From: Pedomonas mirosovicensis
GTDB lineage: Bacteria; Pseudomonadota; Alphaproteobacteria; Sphingomonadales; Sphingomonadaceae
Length of the DNA stretch: 64,000 bases
Assembly (NCBI RefSeq): GCF_022569295.1
Contig: NZ_JAKFIA010000001.1
Span: forward strand, 1,689,001-1,753,000
Direction: 5' to 3'
The translations under genes and the position numbers were made by a program. Numbering within the stretch: the stretch's first letter is position 1; each line of letters starts with the position of its first letter. The notes under the pieces are model-generated. The model had not been told where the DNA came from. It ran no database searches and saw only the letters and a program-made list of their open reading frames with translations. Below, one piece after another: positions 8,168-18,453 of this stretch.

Positions 8168-9787
8168 TTACAAGACTTTCTGCGAGCGCGTTACCAGCAA
8201 TGCTTCGGCGTCCTCCGGCGTGTCCACGTCCGCCAGCACGCCGGTTGAGGCGGCGTCCACCTCGGTTACTTCATCCTGAAGTTCGGCCAGCAGGTGTTTT
8301 GCGCCCACGTCGCCGCTGAGGGCCAGCAGGCGGGGGAAGTGTTTGCGGCCCCACAGCACCGGGTTGCCGCGGCGGCCGCCGTGCACCGGCACGCAGATGG
8401 TGCGGCCCGCCGCCGGGTCGAAATGGCTGGCCAGCGTCCGGAGCGTTGCGGGCGTTACCTCCGGCATGTCGCCAAGGCAGATGAAGGACCCGGCCCAAGC
8501 CTCTGGCGTATTTGATATTCCAGCATGAATGGAGGTGCTGAGACCCTGCGCGAAGTCCGGGTTGTGGACGAAGCGCACGGGCTCGCCCTTGAGGGCGGCG
8601 CGCACCTGGTCCGCCTCGCAGCCGGTCACCACCACGGGCGGCGGCAGGCCCGCCTCGCGCACGGCCCGCGCCACGTGGGCGAGGATTGGGCGGCCGTCCA
8701 CCTCGATCAGCAGCTTGTTGCGCGGCCCCATGCGGCGGGACTGCCCGGCGGCCAGGATGATCGCGCCCACCGGGCCCGGCCGGTCTTCGGCGATCTCGGG
8801 GCTGAGGCGCGGGGCGGGGCGCTCGGGGATTTCGTCGATCAGTCCGCCCACGCCCATGCGGGCGATGGTGCCGCTGTCCACCGGCAGTCCCGCCACCAGC
8901 CGTTCAAGAACCGTGTCCAGCCCGTTGGGCTTGGGGGAGCGGGCGCAGCCCGGCAGGCCGAGCACCGGCCGCCCGCCGATATCCCCAAGGCACAGCAGGT
9001 TGCCGGGGTCGACCGGCATCCCGAGCCGTTCGATCTGGCCACCCGCGCGCGCGATGGCGGCCGGAATTACGTCCTGCCGGTCGGCGATGGCCGAGGCGCC
9101 GATGATAAGAACGAGGTCTTCGCGCGCATCCCACAGCGCCTCGGTCAGCGCGGGCGTGTCGTGCGAGACCACCTGCGTCCGGTCGAGCCGCAGGCCGAGC
9201 GGCGCGAGGCGCGCGGCGGTCACTCGCTCGGTCTTGTCGAACAGGGCGTCCTTCTGGCCGGGCAGCCGCGTCTGGATCAGCGCCACCCGCATCGGCCGGA
9301 AGGGGTGGAGGCGCAGCCGCACCATCTGCGCGGCCGTCAGCGCCGTTTCCACCTGGCTCTTGGGGACAGCGTAGGGAATGATCTTGATGGTCGCCACCAT
9401 CTGGCCCGCCGCCACGCGGGTGGCCGGGGGCAGGGTGGCCAGCGTCATGGCCTCGTCGACCAGGTTGAGCCGGTGCACCGCATCGGGTTCGAACGTCACC
9501 ACGCCGGGCGCTTCCGCGTGGATGTTGCAGCGGCCGGTCGCGGCGTGGCCCAGACGCAGGCCGGGTGTTGCCAGCCGCTCGGCCAGCAGCCGCGCCGCCG
9601 TGTCTTCCGGCAGGTCGCCCGCCTCCAGTTGCGCCACCACCACTTGCCGTATCCCGGCGGCCGCCAGCTGCGCCGCGTGTTCGTCCGTCAGCCGCGTGCC
9701 TTTCTTCAATCGCCGGCCGTCAAGGCTCAGGCTGTGGGCGAGGATCGCGCCCACCGCGTCTTTCGGGGCAACGGGTCCGAAGCGCAT
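8168..9787 (-). CDS. Molybdopterin-binding domain fused to MobA/MocA-like cytidylyltransferase
   Basis: A 539-residue two-domain protein. Residues about 1-330 resemble the molybdopterin-binding (MoaB/MogA/MoeA-type) domain, with VLIIGASAIADRQDVIPAAI. Residues about 340-539 are an NTP transferase with the start motif GAIILAAGQSRRMGPRNKLL and FICLGDMPEV, as in MocA, which joins CMP to molybdopterin for xanthine-dehydrogenase-type enzymes. It overlaps the xdhC stop (TGATG), so the two are translated together. The fused form is a known architecture. No molybdoenzyme gene lies in the window, so the client enzyme is elsewhere. Confidence 0.85.
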   Translation of the reverse strand: MRFGPVAPKDAVGAILAHSLSLDGRRLKKGTRLTDEHAAQLAAAGIRQVVVAQLEAGDLPEDTAARLLAERLATPGLRLGHAATGRCNIHAEAPGVVTFEPDAVHRLNLVDEAMTLATLPPATRVAAGQMVATIKIIPYAVPKSQVETALTAAQMVRLRLHPFRPMRVALIQTRLPGQKDALFDKTERVTAARLAPLGLRLDRTQVVSHDTPALTEALWDAREDLVLIIGASAIADRQDVIPAAIARAGGQIERLGMPVDPGNLLCLGDIGGRPVLGLPGCARSPKPNGLDTVLERLVAGLPVDSGTIARMGVGGLIDEIPERPAPRLSPEIAEDRPGPVGAIILAAGQSRRMGPRNKLLIEVDGRPILAHVARAVREAGLPPPVVVTGCEADQVRAALKGEPVRFVHNPDFAQGLSTSIHAGISNTPEAWAGSFICLGDMPEVTPATLRTLASHFDPAAGRTICVPVHGGRRGNPVLWGRKHFPRLLALSGDVGAKHLLAELQDEVTEVDAASTGVLADVDTPEDAEALLVTRSQKVL

Positions 9788-10764
9788 CAGGCGTCTCCCT
9801 GCCGCGATGCGGCATGCTCAGGGTCCCGCCGCAGGGCGGCGGTCATCTGGGCGGCGATCGAAAGCGCGATCTCGGCGGGGGCGCGCGCGCCGATGTTCAG
9901 CCCCGCCGGGCCGTGGATGCGCGCGCAGTCTTCCTCGCCGAAGCCGTGGGCTTTCAGGCGCTCCAGCCGCGCGGCGTGGGTTTTGCGCGAGCCCAGCGCC
10001 GCGATGTAGAAGGCGGGGGATTGAAGCGCCGCCACCAGCGCCGGGTCGTCCAGCTTGGGGTCGTGGGTGAGGGTGATGACGGCGGAGCGGCTGTCCGGGC
10101 ACCATGCCCGCAGCGCCTCGTCCGGCCACAGCGGCGAGACATCCAGCCCCACGAACCGGCCGGCCGCGAACGCGCCGCGCGGGTCGATGACGAAGGGCGC
10201 ATAGCCCAGCGCGGTCACCATCGGCACCAGCGCCTGGGCGATGTGCACCGCGCCGATGATCGCCACCCGCAGCGGCGGCTCGTAGGTGGCAAGAAACTCA
10301 TCCTCGCCCGGCTTGGCGCCGGGCTCCGCCTCCTCGCTTTGGCCGCTGGGGATGTGGGTTCGCACCATGACGCCGCGCCCGGCCTGCCGCTCGGCGAGAA
10401 TGCGGCGCATCAGCCTTGGGGCGAAGTGTTCATCGTCCACCGGCTGCACCAGCACGCAGATGCGCCCGCCGCAGGCCAGCCCGACCTGCCACGCCTCACT
10501 GTTGCTCACGCCGTAGTCCAGCCGCACCGCCCGGTTCTGCGCCAGTGCTTCTTGCGCGTTCACGATCACGTCGCCTTCCACGCAGCCGCCGCTGACCGAG
10601 CCCTGGAACAGGCCGTCGGCCCGCAGCACCATGTGGGAGCCGGTGCGGCGCGGCGCGGAGCCCCAGGTTTCGATGACGGTGGCCAGCGCGACCCGGTGGC
10701 CCTCGGCAAGCCAGGTCAATGCCGAGGTGAAGAGGAAGGCGGTTTCGTCGGTTGTCTCGGCCAT
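9787..10764 (-). CDS. xdhC: XdhC/CoxI family molybdenum cofactor insertion chaperone
   Basis: A 325-residue protein with the XdhC N-terminal text ATVIETWGSAPRRTGSHMVL and SVSGGCVEGDV, and a C-terminal Rossmann-like part with YVIDPRGAF-type sequence and ALGSRKTHAAR. XdhC-type proteins bind molybdenum cofactor, support its sulfuration and deliver it to xanthine dehydrogenase-like enzymes. The ATG at 10764 has GGGA upstream; an ATG 24 bases earlier is possible. Forms an operon with the downstream mocA-type gene (1-base overlap). Confidence 0.87.
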   Translation of the reverse strand: MAETTDETAFLFTSALTWLAEGHRVALATVIETWGSAPRRTGSHMVLRADGLFQGSVSGGCVEGDVIVNAQEALAQNRAVRLDYGVSNSEAWQVGLACGGRICVLVQPVDDEHFAPRLMRRILAERQAGRGVMVRTHIPSGQSEEAEPGAKPGEDEFLATYEPPLRVAIIGAVHIAQALVPMVTALGYAPFVIDPRGAFAAGRFVGLDVSPLWPDEALRAWCPDSRSAVITLTHDPKLDDPALVAALQSPAFYIAALGSRKTHAARLERLKAHGFGEEDCARIHGPAGLNIGARAPAEIALSIAAQMTAALRRDPEHAASRQGDA

Positions 10765-11422
10765 GGGGGCGTCCCGCGTTGTCGGCATCGCTCGTGTGCG
10801 TGCTGATACCGGAGGCGCGGCCTATCCTTCAAGCGTCACAGGCATAAAGGGGGTGTTCTGGCTGTCCGGTCAAATATCGATGATCTGGCCGGCGCCCTGC
10901 CGGCGAGGCCTCTCGGGGCGGGTGCCGCGGAAATTGATAGAATTAATTACATCTTTACAATGGTTTGCGCGAAGTTCGTATACTATCGCCGGTTCGATCG
11001 AGGCGGTCCAAACGCGGCGAGTCGATGCCGATTCGCGGTGGGGTGAAGGGGGAAACCCCCTTGAACCCACCTGTTCTGGGTATTAGCAACCGGTAGGGGG
11101 GTTCTGCAAAATGGTCGTATGGTTAACGATATCCGGTTCGCCTGGCAGAGGACGAGGTTGAATTGGTTACAAATAATCCATATGATCGTACGCCGTTGGC
11201 AAGATGCTGTTAACAAACGGACTTTTTGTTAATTGCTTCAGCTTACAGCGACCTTTTGAGGGGGAGGTCTGGCCGATTGATCAACGAAATACTTTGATAA
11301 GTTTAAATATTGCGTCCTTAGAACCGGGGGCTTCAGGTCTTTGTAAATTGGACGCAGTGGCAACCTGTGCTAACTGAGCGTCATGGCACATTTCTGTGGT
11401 GCATAGCGTTGGAAGGAACCAA
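10765..11422. other. 658-base non-coding region upstream of the cold-shock gene
   Basis: No convincing gene. It becomes AT-rich toward the right. It contains hairpin repeat D, an AT-rich inverted repeat TTAACAAA...TTTGTTAA at 11210-11232, and about 190 bases before the cold-shock start that could form a long leader. Divergent from xdhC, so it must hold both promoters; I cannot place them with confidence. Confidence 0.5.
11046..11085 (+). repeat. Hairpin repeat D (degenerate REPIN-like copy)
   Basis: AAGGGGGAAACCCCCTT is a perfect palindromic hairpin at 11046-11062, followed by GAACCCACCTGTTC. The hairpin matches the other copies, but the flank is only weakly similar, so this may be a decayed member of the family or an independent hairpin. 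Confidence 0.45.
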
Positions 11423-11992
11423 ATGGCGGAAAGGGTTCAAGGAGGGGAGAACCTCGACCGGCAGTCTGAAGCCATAGCGGAAGAAGTCACCGGGACTGTA
11501 AAATGGTTTGATGCCGTAAAAGGATACGGCTTCCTGGTGCCTTCAGGCGGTGGTGGAGATGTCTTGGTTCACTTTACTGTGTTGCGGGAGGTGGGTCGCC
11601 GTACCTTGCCTGAAGGGGCGACGATAACCTGCCTTGCCGTGAAGCGGGATCGGGGCCGCCAGGCGTCGAAGATCCTTAATCTGGATCTCTCGACGGCGAT
11701 CGGGCCAGACCCTGAAACGGTTTTGCAGCGTGTCGCTGAGCGGACCGATCCGCTCTCGCTCCTGCCCCTGGCGGGGAATTTTGAAACCGTTACGGTAAAG
11801 TGGTTCAATCGGTTGAAGGGGTATGGCTTTCTATCGCGCGGAGCCGGAACGCAAGATATCTTCGTTCACATGGAGACGCTCCGGCGGGCCAACATTCTGG
11901 AGTTGATACCTGGTCAGACCTTGCAGGCCAGGATCGCATCCGGTGAGAAGGGTCCGTTGGCGGTCGTCGTCGAACAGGTGAGCGACGCGTGA
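11423..11992 (+). CDS. Two-domain cold-shock protein
   Basis: A 189-residue protein with two cold-shock (OB-fold) domains. Domain 1 (about residues 22-85) has [14 protein letters not shown] and VLVHF. Domain 2 (about 120-185) has [14 protein letters not shown] and IFVHM. These are the RNP1 and RNP2 nucleic-acid-binding motifs. The ATG at 11423 is preceded by GGAAGGAAC; the frame also runs 9 codons further up. Paired cold-shock domains like this are common in Alphaproteobacteria and act as RNA chaperones. A DUF192 gene follows 10 bases later on the same strand. Confidence 0.9.
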   Translation: MAERVQGGENLDRQSEAIAEEVTGTVKWFDAVKGYGFLVPSGGGGDVLVHFTVLREVGRRTLPEGATITCLAVKRDRGRQASKILNLDLSTAIGPDPETVLQRVAERTDPLSLLPLAGNFETVTVKWFNRLKGYGFLSRGAGTQDIFVHMETLRRANILELIPGQTLQARIASGEKGPLAVVVEQVSDA

Positions 11993-12002
11993 AGTCGAAG
12001 GC

Positions 12003-12572
12003 ATGATTAGAAAAACAACCCCGTTTGGGGCATCCCTGGGGGCGGGCGCGGCGATTGTCGCGCTCGCTCTTGTTGTGCATGTATCGAACATGTCCGAGGT
12101 CCGGTCGGTTACTGATGCCGTGTTCGGCATTCCCGGCGCCCAGGCGAAGGAGCAGGGGGCGCAGGGCTGGGGCACGCCGCAGCGCCTGGCAACGTCGGAG
12201 CTGGCCATCGTCACCGGGTCCGGCAAGCGCCATGACTTCTCCGTGGAGGTGGCGCGCACGGCGGAGGAGCAGGCCATCGGCATGATGTTCCGCCAGGCGG
12301 TGCCGGAGGACACGGGAATGCTGTTCCTGTTTCCCTCGCCCAGGCCCGCGTCCTTCTGGATGCGGAACACCTACGTTCCGCTGGATCTCATTTTCATCCG
12401 CAAGGATGGCCGCATCGAGAGCATTCTCCCCAACGCCAGGCCGGAGTCGCTGGATCTGCTCCAGTCAAACGGTCCGGTGATCGCGGTGCTGGAGCTTGCC
12501 GGCGGCCTGTCGGAGCGTCTCGGGCTTTCGGCTGGGGACCGCGTCCTTCACAAGGACCTGCCCCAGGGCTGA
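12003..12572 (+). CDS. DUF192 family exported protein
   Basis: A 189-residue protein with an N-terminal hydrophobic segment (about residues 10-28), so it is anchored in or exported across the inner membrane. The DUF192 core includes FSVEVARTAEEQAIGMMFR, GMLFLF and SFWMRNTYVPLDLIFI, followed by VLELAGGLSERLGL. The biochemical function of DUF192 is not known. It starts 10 bases after the cold-shock gene, so they share a transcript, and a terminator follows at 12583. Confidence 0.87.
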   Translation: MIRKTTPFGASLGAGAAIVALALVVHVSNMSEVRSVTDAVFGIPGAQAKEQGAQGWGTPQRLATSELAIVTGSGKRHDFSVEVARTAEEQAIGMMFRQAVPEDTGMLFLFPSPRPASFWMRNTYVPLDLIFIRKDGRIESILPNARPESLDLLQSNGPVIAVLELAGGLSERLGLSAGDRVLHKDLPQG

Positions 12573-12582
12573 TCCCGGCCAG

Positions 12583-12614
12583 GGCCGCGCGGGCATTCCT
12601 GCGCGGCCGCTTTT
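12583..12614 (+). terminator. Rho-independent terminator after DUF192 gene
   Basis: Stem GGCCGCGC with GCGCGGCC around a 10-base loop, followed by GCTTTTGC. It ends the cold-shock/DUF192 transcript. Confidence 0.7.
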
Positions 12615-12836
12615 GCAATTCCCTGCACCATATTGAAAGCGGGCGCCTGTTGCGCTGCGCGCGTTCCGGCGCGCGCTGATTTCTTGCCGGGCTTCCCTCC
12701 GGCGTCTTCGCGCCATGCCTCTGGTATTCGTCGTATATCTGCCTTGTTGGCGCAGTGAGGCCTGTGTATAATCAAAATAGAATAAAATAATAAAACTAAT
12801 GACAGAATAACCGAGGACGCGTTCGGGGAGGATCAA

Positions 12837-13370
12837 ATGAAAACATCCGGACTTATCGGTGTGTTGTCGGCTTGTGTTCTGCTTGTGGGCTGCGACTCTG
12901 GCAGCGAGGTGAAACAGGCCTTCATGGCCAAATATGGCAAGGATCTTTGCCTTGAGGTCGCGGAGAGCTTTCCGTTTTCCATCACCTATCAAAACGACAT
13001 TTCCGAAGCGCCGGAGTCCAGATGGGCGCTCCCGCTGGTCGAGGAGGGCGTGCTGACGGAAGGCGAAGTCATGGAATCCGGAACGCCGCCCATGGTCCTC
13101 AAAACGGTCAGTTTTGACCTCAGCGAGCAGGGCCGCTCGTTCCTGCAGGACAACCGGCTCTGCTATGGCAAGACCGAGGTGGACCGGATCCTGAACACGC
13201 GGGAATATGGCGAGAGCGGCAAGCGCTTCCTCGACGCGCAGGTGGTGCTGATGCATGTGGTCACCGCGCCCTGGGCGAAGAATCCGGCGCTCAAGGGGCA
13301 GATCAAGTCCGGCCGCGAGGTGGTGGAGCGCACCCTGCGCGGCTCCGAAGACGGCTGGATTTTGCACTAA
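12837..13370 (+). CDS. Hypothetical lipoprotein
   Basis: A 177-residue protein with a lipoprotein signal peptide ending in the lipobox LLVGC (Cys19), so it should be lipid-anchored. A strong Shine-Dalgarno GGGGAGGA precedes the ATG. The mature part is mixed in charge with two further cysteines, in DLCLEVAESF and NRLCYGK, that could pair. I do not recognise the family. It is convergent with the DUF4823 lipoprotein gene, separated by a bidirectional hairpin. The 264-base gap upstream is AT-rich near the start, consistent with a promoter. Confidence 0.75.
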   Translation: MKTSGLIGVLSACVLLVGCDSGSEVKQAFMAKYGKDLCLEVAESFPFSITYQNDISEAPESRWALPLVEEGVLTEGEVMESGTPPMVLKTVSFDLSEQGRSFLQDNRLCYGKTEVDRILNTREYGESGKRFLDAQVVLMHVVTAPWAKNPALKGQIKSGREVVERTLRGSEDGWILH

Positions 13371-13377
13371 GTCCACT

Positions 13378-13420
13378 CGCCGGCCGATGTTCAACGTCGG
13401 CCGGCGCTTGTCTTCTTTGT
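13378..13420. terminator. Bidirectional terminator between two convergent lipoprotein genes
   Basis: Ten-base stem CGCCGGCCGA with TCGGCCGGCG around a 9-base loop (13378-13406), followed by CTTGTCTTCTTTG. Confidence 0.65.
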
Positions 13421-13465
13421 TCTGGTCTGCCGCCAGTAAGGCGGCGGTCGCAGTTGTGGCGAGTG

Positions 13466-13990
13466 CTAGTAGTAAAGGGACTGGATGTAGCTGTTGACTG
13501 GCTCGGGCAGCAGATCCTGTGGGTGATCGCCGCCGAAGGTGCCCTTTTTGCTCTTGCCGGTGATGATGCTGCTGGCCAGGCTCTGGCCTGTCTCGCCGTC
13601 GTAAACCGAGATTTTAATCTCGATTTTGTCTCGTTTTCCTGACCACTCCGTGGCCCGGTCTTCCCAATGGAGGACTTCCGGAACAACAAGATAGCCGTGC
13701 TGCTCGCCATTCGGAAGATTTCTTAGGCAAGCAAGGTCCCGGCACTGCACGGATACATCGACGCTACTGACATAGCGCGCGAAAGCTGCGCGAACTGCCA
13801 TCGTCGTCTGGTTGCCGGAGCCTGCATACTGTCGGGCACCATAGACGCCATCGGCCGGCGTGGCGATAAGAACGGACTTGCTCATTTGCAGCTTGGCCGA
13901 TGGCTGTAGAACGGCGTGGTGCTCGTAGGTTGCTGAGCAGCCCGACAGTAGCACGGCTGCAGCTGCAGTAAGTAGAGCAATGGGGCGCAT
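13466..13990 (-). CDS. DUF4823 family lipoprotein
   Basis: A 174-residue protein beginning MRPIALLTAAAAVLLSGCSA, a lipoprotein signal peptide with Cys18. The mature part has the DUF4823 pattern: a Rossmann-like strand KSVLIATPADGVYGARQYAGSG and a later VVPEVLHWEDRATEWSGKRD. The ATG at 13990 has AGGAG at good distance; the frame extends 11 codons further but without a signal. Function unknown. Divergent from enolase. Confidence 0.8.
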   Translation of the reverse strand: MRPIALLTAAAAVLLSGCSATYEHHAVLQPSAKLQMSKSVLIATPADGVYGARQYAGSGNQTTMAVRAAFARYVSSVDVSVQCRDLACLRNLPNGEQHGYLVVPEVLHWEDRATEWSGKRDKIEIKISVYDGETGQSLASSIITGKSKKGTFGGDHPQDLLPEPVNSYIQSLYY

Positions 13991-15609
<1,619 letters not shown>

Positions 15610-15666
15610 TAAAAAGTAATTGTGACTTGTGTGGCATGATGCTGCCACACACCACATCTTGAGAGG

Positions 15667-15699
15667 GCGCCGGTTCGAAAAAACGGACCGGCGCTTTTT
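15667..15699 (+). terminator. Rho-independent terminator after eno
   Basis: Stem GCGCCGGT with ACCGGCGC around an A-rich loop, followed by TTTTT. Confidence 0.85.
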
Positions 15700-15734
15700 C
15701 TAGTAAATTCCATCGTTTTGGTTAATCGTAGCCC

Positions 15735-16091
15735 TTGACGGGACGATTCAGCCATGTTGATTTAAAAGCCGTGGAAACAGAATCGCCCCTCTTTCACCTG
15801 ATTCGTCAGGCACTTGTGCCCGCTGGCTGCATCATAGCCATCGGCTACTTTGCCTATCACACGTTTCAGGGTGAGCATGGGCTGCGGGCCTACTCGGTTT
15901 ACGAGTCCCAACTCCGCGAGTTGTCCACCACCGCCAAGCAGGTGCGGGCGCAGCGCGAAACGCTGGAGCATCGCGTGGCGCTGCTCTCGCCGGAGCACAT
16001 CGACCCCGACTATGCGGACGAGCTCGTCCGCCGCCATCTCGGCCTCGCCCACCCGGACGAAGACGTCATCATGCTGGAGCCGCGCCGCTAG
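15735..16091 (+). CDS. ftsB: Septum formation initiator FtsB/DivIC
   Basis: A protein of about 118 residues with one membrane segment (ALVPAGCIIAIGYFAYHTF) followed by a coiled coil (LRELSTTAKQVRAQRETLEHRVALL) and the C-terminal DPDYADELVRRHLGLAHPDEDV typical of FtsB. It bridges FtsL and FtsQ in the divisome. The start is unsure: TTG at 15735 and GTG at 15771 are both possible, and neither has a clear ribosome binding site. Position between enolase and the pdh operon is typical. Confidence 0.85.
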   Translation: MTGRFSHVDLKAVETESPLFHLIRQALVPAGCIIAIGYFAYHTFQGEHGLRAYSVYESQLRELSTTAKQVRAQRETLEHRVALLSPEHIDPDYADELVRRHLGLAHPDEDVIMLEPRR

Positions 16092-16122
16092 GTTGGCGCT
16101 CCAGTTTTTGTTTGAGTTGTTT

Positions 16123-16360
16123 GCAGGAGGGACTTGTCCCTCCTGCACCTCCCATTCGTTTTTCGGGCCGCGCGTGGCGGAGCCGTCTTCCCCGCTGGAG
16201 TTCGGTTGGATCGGGCCAGGCCTGTCATCGCAGCGGGTGTCTCCTGAACGACATCAAAGGGCCGCACCCGGCACCACCGGCACGCCCGAGTTTGTGCCCG
16301 CATGACCGGGGGCGTCCCGATAAGGAATGGGGGATCGAAAGGGGGATGAATCCCCCTTTC
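16123..16360. repeat. REPIN-like inverted pair E
   Basis: The left hairpin GCAGGAGGGA-CTTG-TCCCTCCTGC (16123-16146) is followed by ACCTCCCATTCGTTTTTCGG then GCCGCG. The right hairpin GAAAGGGGGAT-GA-ATCCCCCTTTC (16337-16360) is followed on the minus strand by GATCCCCCATTCCTTATCGG then GACGC. The right half lies inside the open frame of the lysR remnant, giving it a foreign C-terminal tail. Confidence 0.75.
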
Positions 16361-17299
16361 AACCTTAACTTCCGAACTTCCTTTACGCCCCGGCCATCCC
16401 GCCCTTTGCCTGCCCCCCGCGACAGGTCGAGGAAGTTGCGGCCGATGGCGGGGATGTTGCCGCGCAGGTGCGCCAGCGCCAGCCGGGCGACGGGCTGCGC
16501 GTCGGCGAGGCTGCGGTAGGCGACGCCCGCCACCGCCAGCTGCCGCATGGAGGCGGGCACGAGCGAGACCCCCAGTTCCGCCGCCACCAGCGAAAGCACG
16601 GAGACGATTTGCGGGGCGGGCTGGCCGATAATCGGCTCGAACCCCACCGCCCGGCAGGCGTCCACCGCCGCGTCGAACAGGGTCGGGCCGATCGGCTTGG
16701 GCGTCAGGATGAAGGGGTCCGCGTGCAGGCTGGTGAGGTGGATTTCCTGCTGGTCGTCCTCCAGCGCGGCGGCGCGGGCAGAGGGCAGGGCGGCGATCAG
16801 CGGCTCGTCGGGGAAGGGGTGGGCCTGGATGTCATCGCCGTCGATGGCTCCGGGGCGCAGGAAGGCGAGGTCCAGGCTGCCGTCGCGCAGGCCGGCGACC
16901 AGCCCGTTGCTGTTGCGCTCCTCCAGCGTCAGGTCCACATCCGGGAACCTGCGGCGGAAGGCGCGGATGGAGGCGGGCACCACCGTGTTGAGCACGGCCG
17001 AGCCGGTGAAGCCCACCCGCAGCGTGCCGGTCTCGCCGCGTGCCGCCCGCTGGGCGCTGCGGATGGCCGCGCGCGCCTGGTCGGGCATGGTCCGCACCGC
17101 CTCCAAAAACGCGCGTCCGGCTTCGGTCAGCTCCGCGCCGTGCGGCACCCGGTGGAAGAGGGCGGCGCCGATTTCGGTTTCAAGGTCGCGGATCTGCTGG
17201 CTGAGCGGCGGCTGGCCGATGCCCACCGCGCGCGGCGGCTCGGGTGAAGTTGCCTTCCTCCGCCACGGCGAGGAAGTAGCGGATGTGGCGCAGCTCCAT
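16225..17299 (-). pseudogene. LysR-family regulator, frameshifted
   Basis: From the ATG at 17299 (GGAG upstream) the product reads MELRHIRYFLAVAEEGNFTR then AAAR, the start of a LysR winged helix. The continuation VGIGQPPLSQQIRDLETEIG lies in another frame. Removing one base at the CC at 17226-17227 restores a normal domain, so there is a +1 insertion. The ligand-binding domain (about 200 residues) is otherwise open. The C-terminal 40 or so residues are encoded by repeat pair E, so the normal stop appears lost or displaced. Divergent from an alpha/beta hydrolase that it would be expected to regulate. It is either a pseudogene or a consensus-sequence error. Confidence 0.75.
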
Positions 17300-17411
17300 G
17301 CGGTATCTCCAAAACCTATCACAATATACTCTATCATATATTGGACGAATGAAGCTGCCGGAGTCATCTTTTTCCCGTGACGACATTGATATGACGTTCG
17401 GAGACAGTCCG

Positions 17412-18153
17412 ATGACCAGCCCTACCTCTCTTGGCCGTACGCCTCTTGTGTTCCTGCCGGGCCTGCTGTGCGATGACCGTCTGTGGCTCCAGCAGGCCGA
17501 GGCGCTCAAGGATATCGCCGATCCCATGATCGCCGATCTGACGCAGGACGACAGCGTCGAGGCCATGGCGGCGCGGGTGCTGGCGTCGGCTCCGCCGCGC
17601 TTTGCGCTCGCTGGCCTGTCGATGGGCGGCTATGTGGCGTTCGAGATCATGCGCCAGCAGCCCGAGCGGGTGACGCGGCTGGCCCTGTTCGATACCAGCG
17701 CCTCGCCGGATACGCCCCAGCGCGCTGCCTTGCGCCGGGCCAGCATCGACTCGCTCAAGGTCGGCCGGTTCATGGGCGTCACCAAGCGGATGCTGCCCCA
17801 ACTGGTTCACGCCCAGCATGTGGACAGCCCGGTGGGCGACGCGGTGCGCGACATGGCCGAGCGCATCGGCGGCGAGGCGTTCGTGCGCCAGCAGACCGCC
17901 GTTCTCGCCCGCCCGGACTCGCGCCCGACGCTTCTCTCTATCCATGTGCCGACCATGATCGTGGTGGGGGGCGGATGACGTGACGACCCCGCTCGAACAG
18001 GCGCAGGTGATGCACGAGGGCATTGCCGGTTCCGAGCTGCATGTCCTGCCTTCGTGCGGCCACCTGCCACCGCTGGAGCAGCCCGAGGAGGCCACCCGCC
18101 TCCTGCGCCAGTGGCTCCAGGCGGGCGAGGCCTGGCACGCCCTGGCGGCCTGA
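17412..18153 (+). pseudogene. Alpha/beta hydrolase, frameshifted
   Basis: The ATG at 17412 has GGAG upstream. Residues include LVFLPGLLCDDRLW, the nucleophile elbow LAGLSMGGYVAF (Ser) and FDTSASPDTPQR. The frame meets a stop at 17976 right after IVVGG. Skipping one G in the six-G run at 17966-17971 gives VVGADDVTTPLEQ, which supplies the acidic residue, and then SCGHLPPLEQPE, which supplies the catalytic His, ending at 18153. So a single extra G breaks the gene before its Asp and His. Substrate unknown. It is divergent from the lysR remnant, which has a similar one-base lesion. Confidence 0.78.
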
Positions 18154-18199
18154 GCGCCGCGGCGCTGGTTCGCCCTCCCCAGACCAATCCCCCCGGAGA

Positions 18200-18234
18200 G
18201 GGGTGCTTGACCTTCGGTTAAGCACCCCTTTTTT
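18200..18234 (+). terminator. Rho-independent terminator after hydrolase
   Basis: Stem GGGGTGCTT with AAGCACCCC around a GACCTTCGGTT loop, followed by TTTTTTA. A textbook terminator. Confidence 0.9.
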
Positions 18235-18419
18235 ATCTGTTCCGTTGGCCGCACCCGCCGTTGGCCAATGCGCCCATTCCCCCTTGCAATCGCCGTTGCG
18301 ACCCAACATCCTTGCCCTGCGTTGTGTTTACCATCCAGGCATCCTTCATGCCTTCATTGTGAAAATACCTTGGCGCGGCGGTATTGCTGGGCTAACAACA
18401 ATATGACAAGTTAGAAACA

Positions 18420-18435
18420 AACCGAACGTTCGGTT
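18420..18435. promoter_or_regulatory. 16-bp perfect palindrome upstream of pdhA, TetR-type operator candidate
   Basis: AACCGAACGTTCGGTT is a perfect palindrome lying 18 bases before the pdhA ATG and just upstream of its ribosome binding site GGAGGG. Its form resembles operators bound by TetR-family dimers. No tetR gene is present nearby, so the regulator is unknown. A bound protein here would block initiation or early elongation. Confidence 0.55.
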
Positions 18436-18453
18436 ATAAGTGGAGGGGTGATT

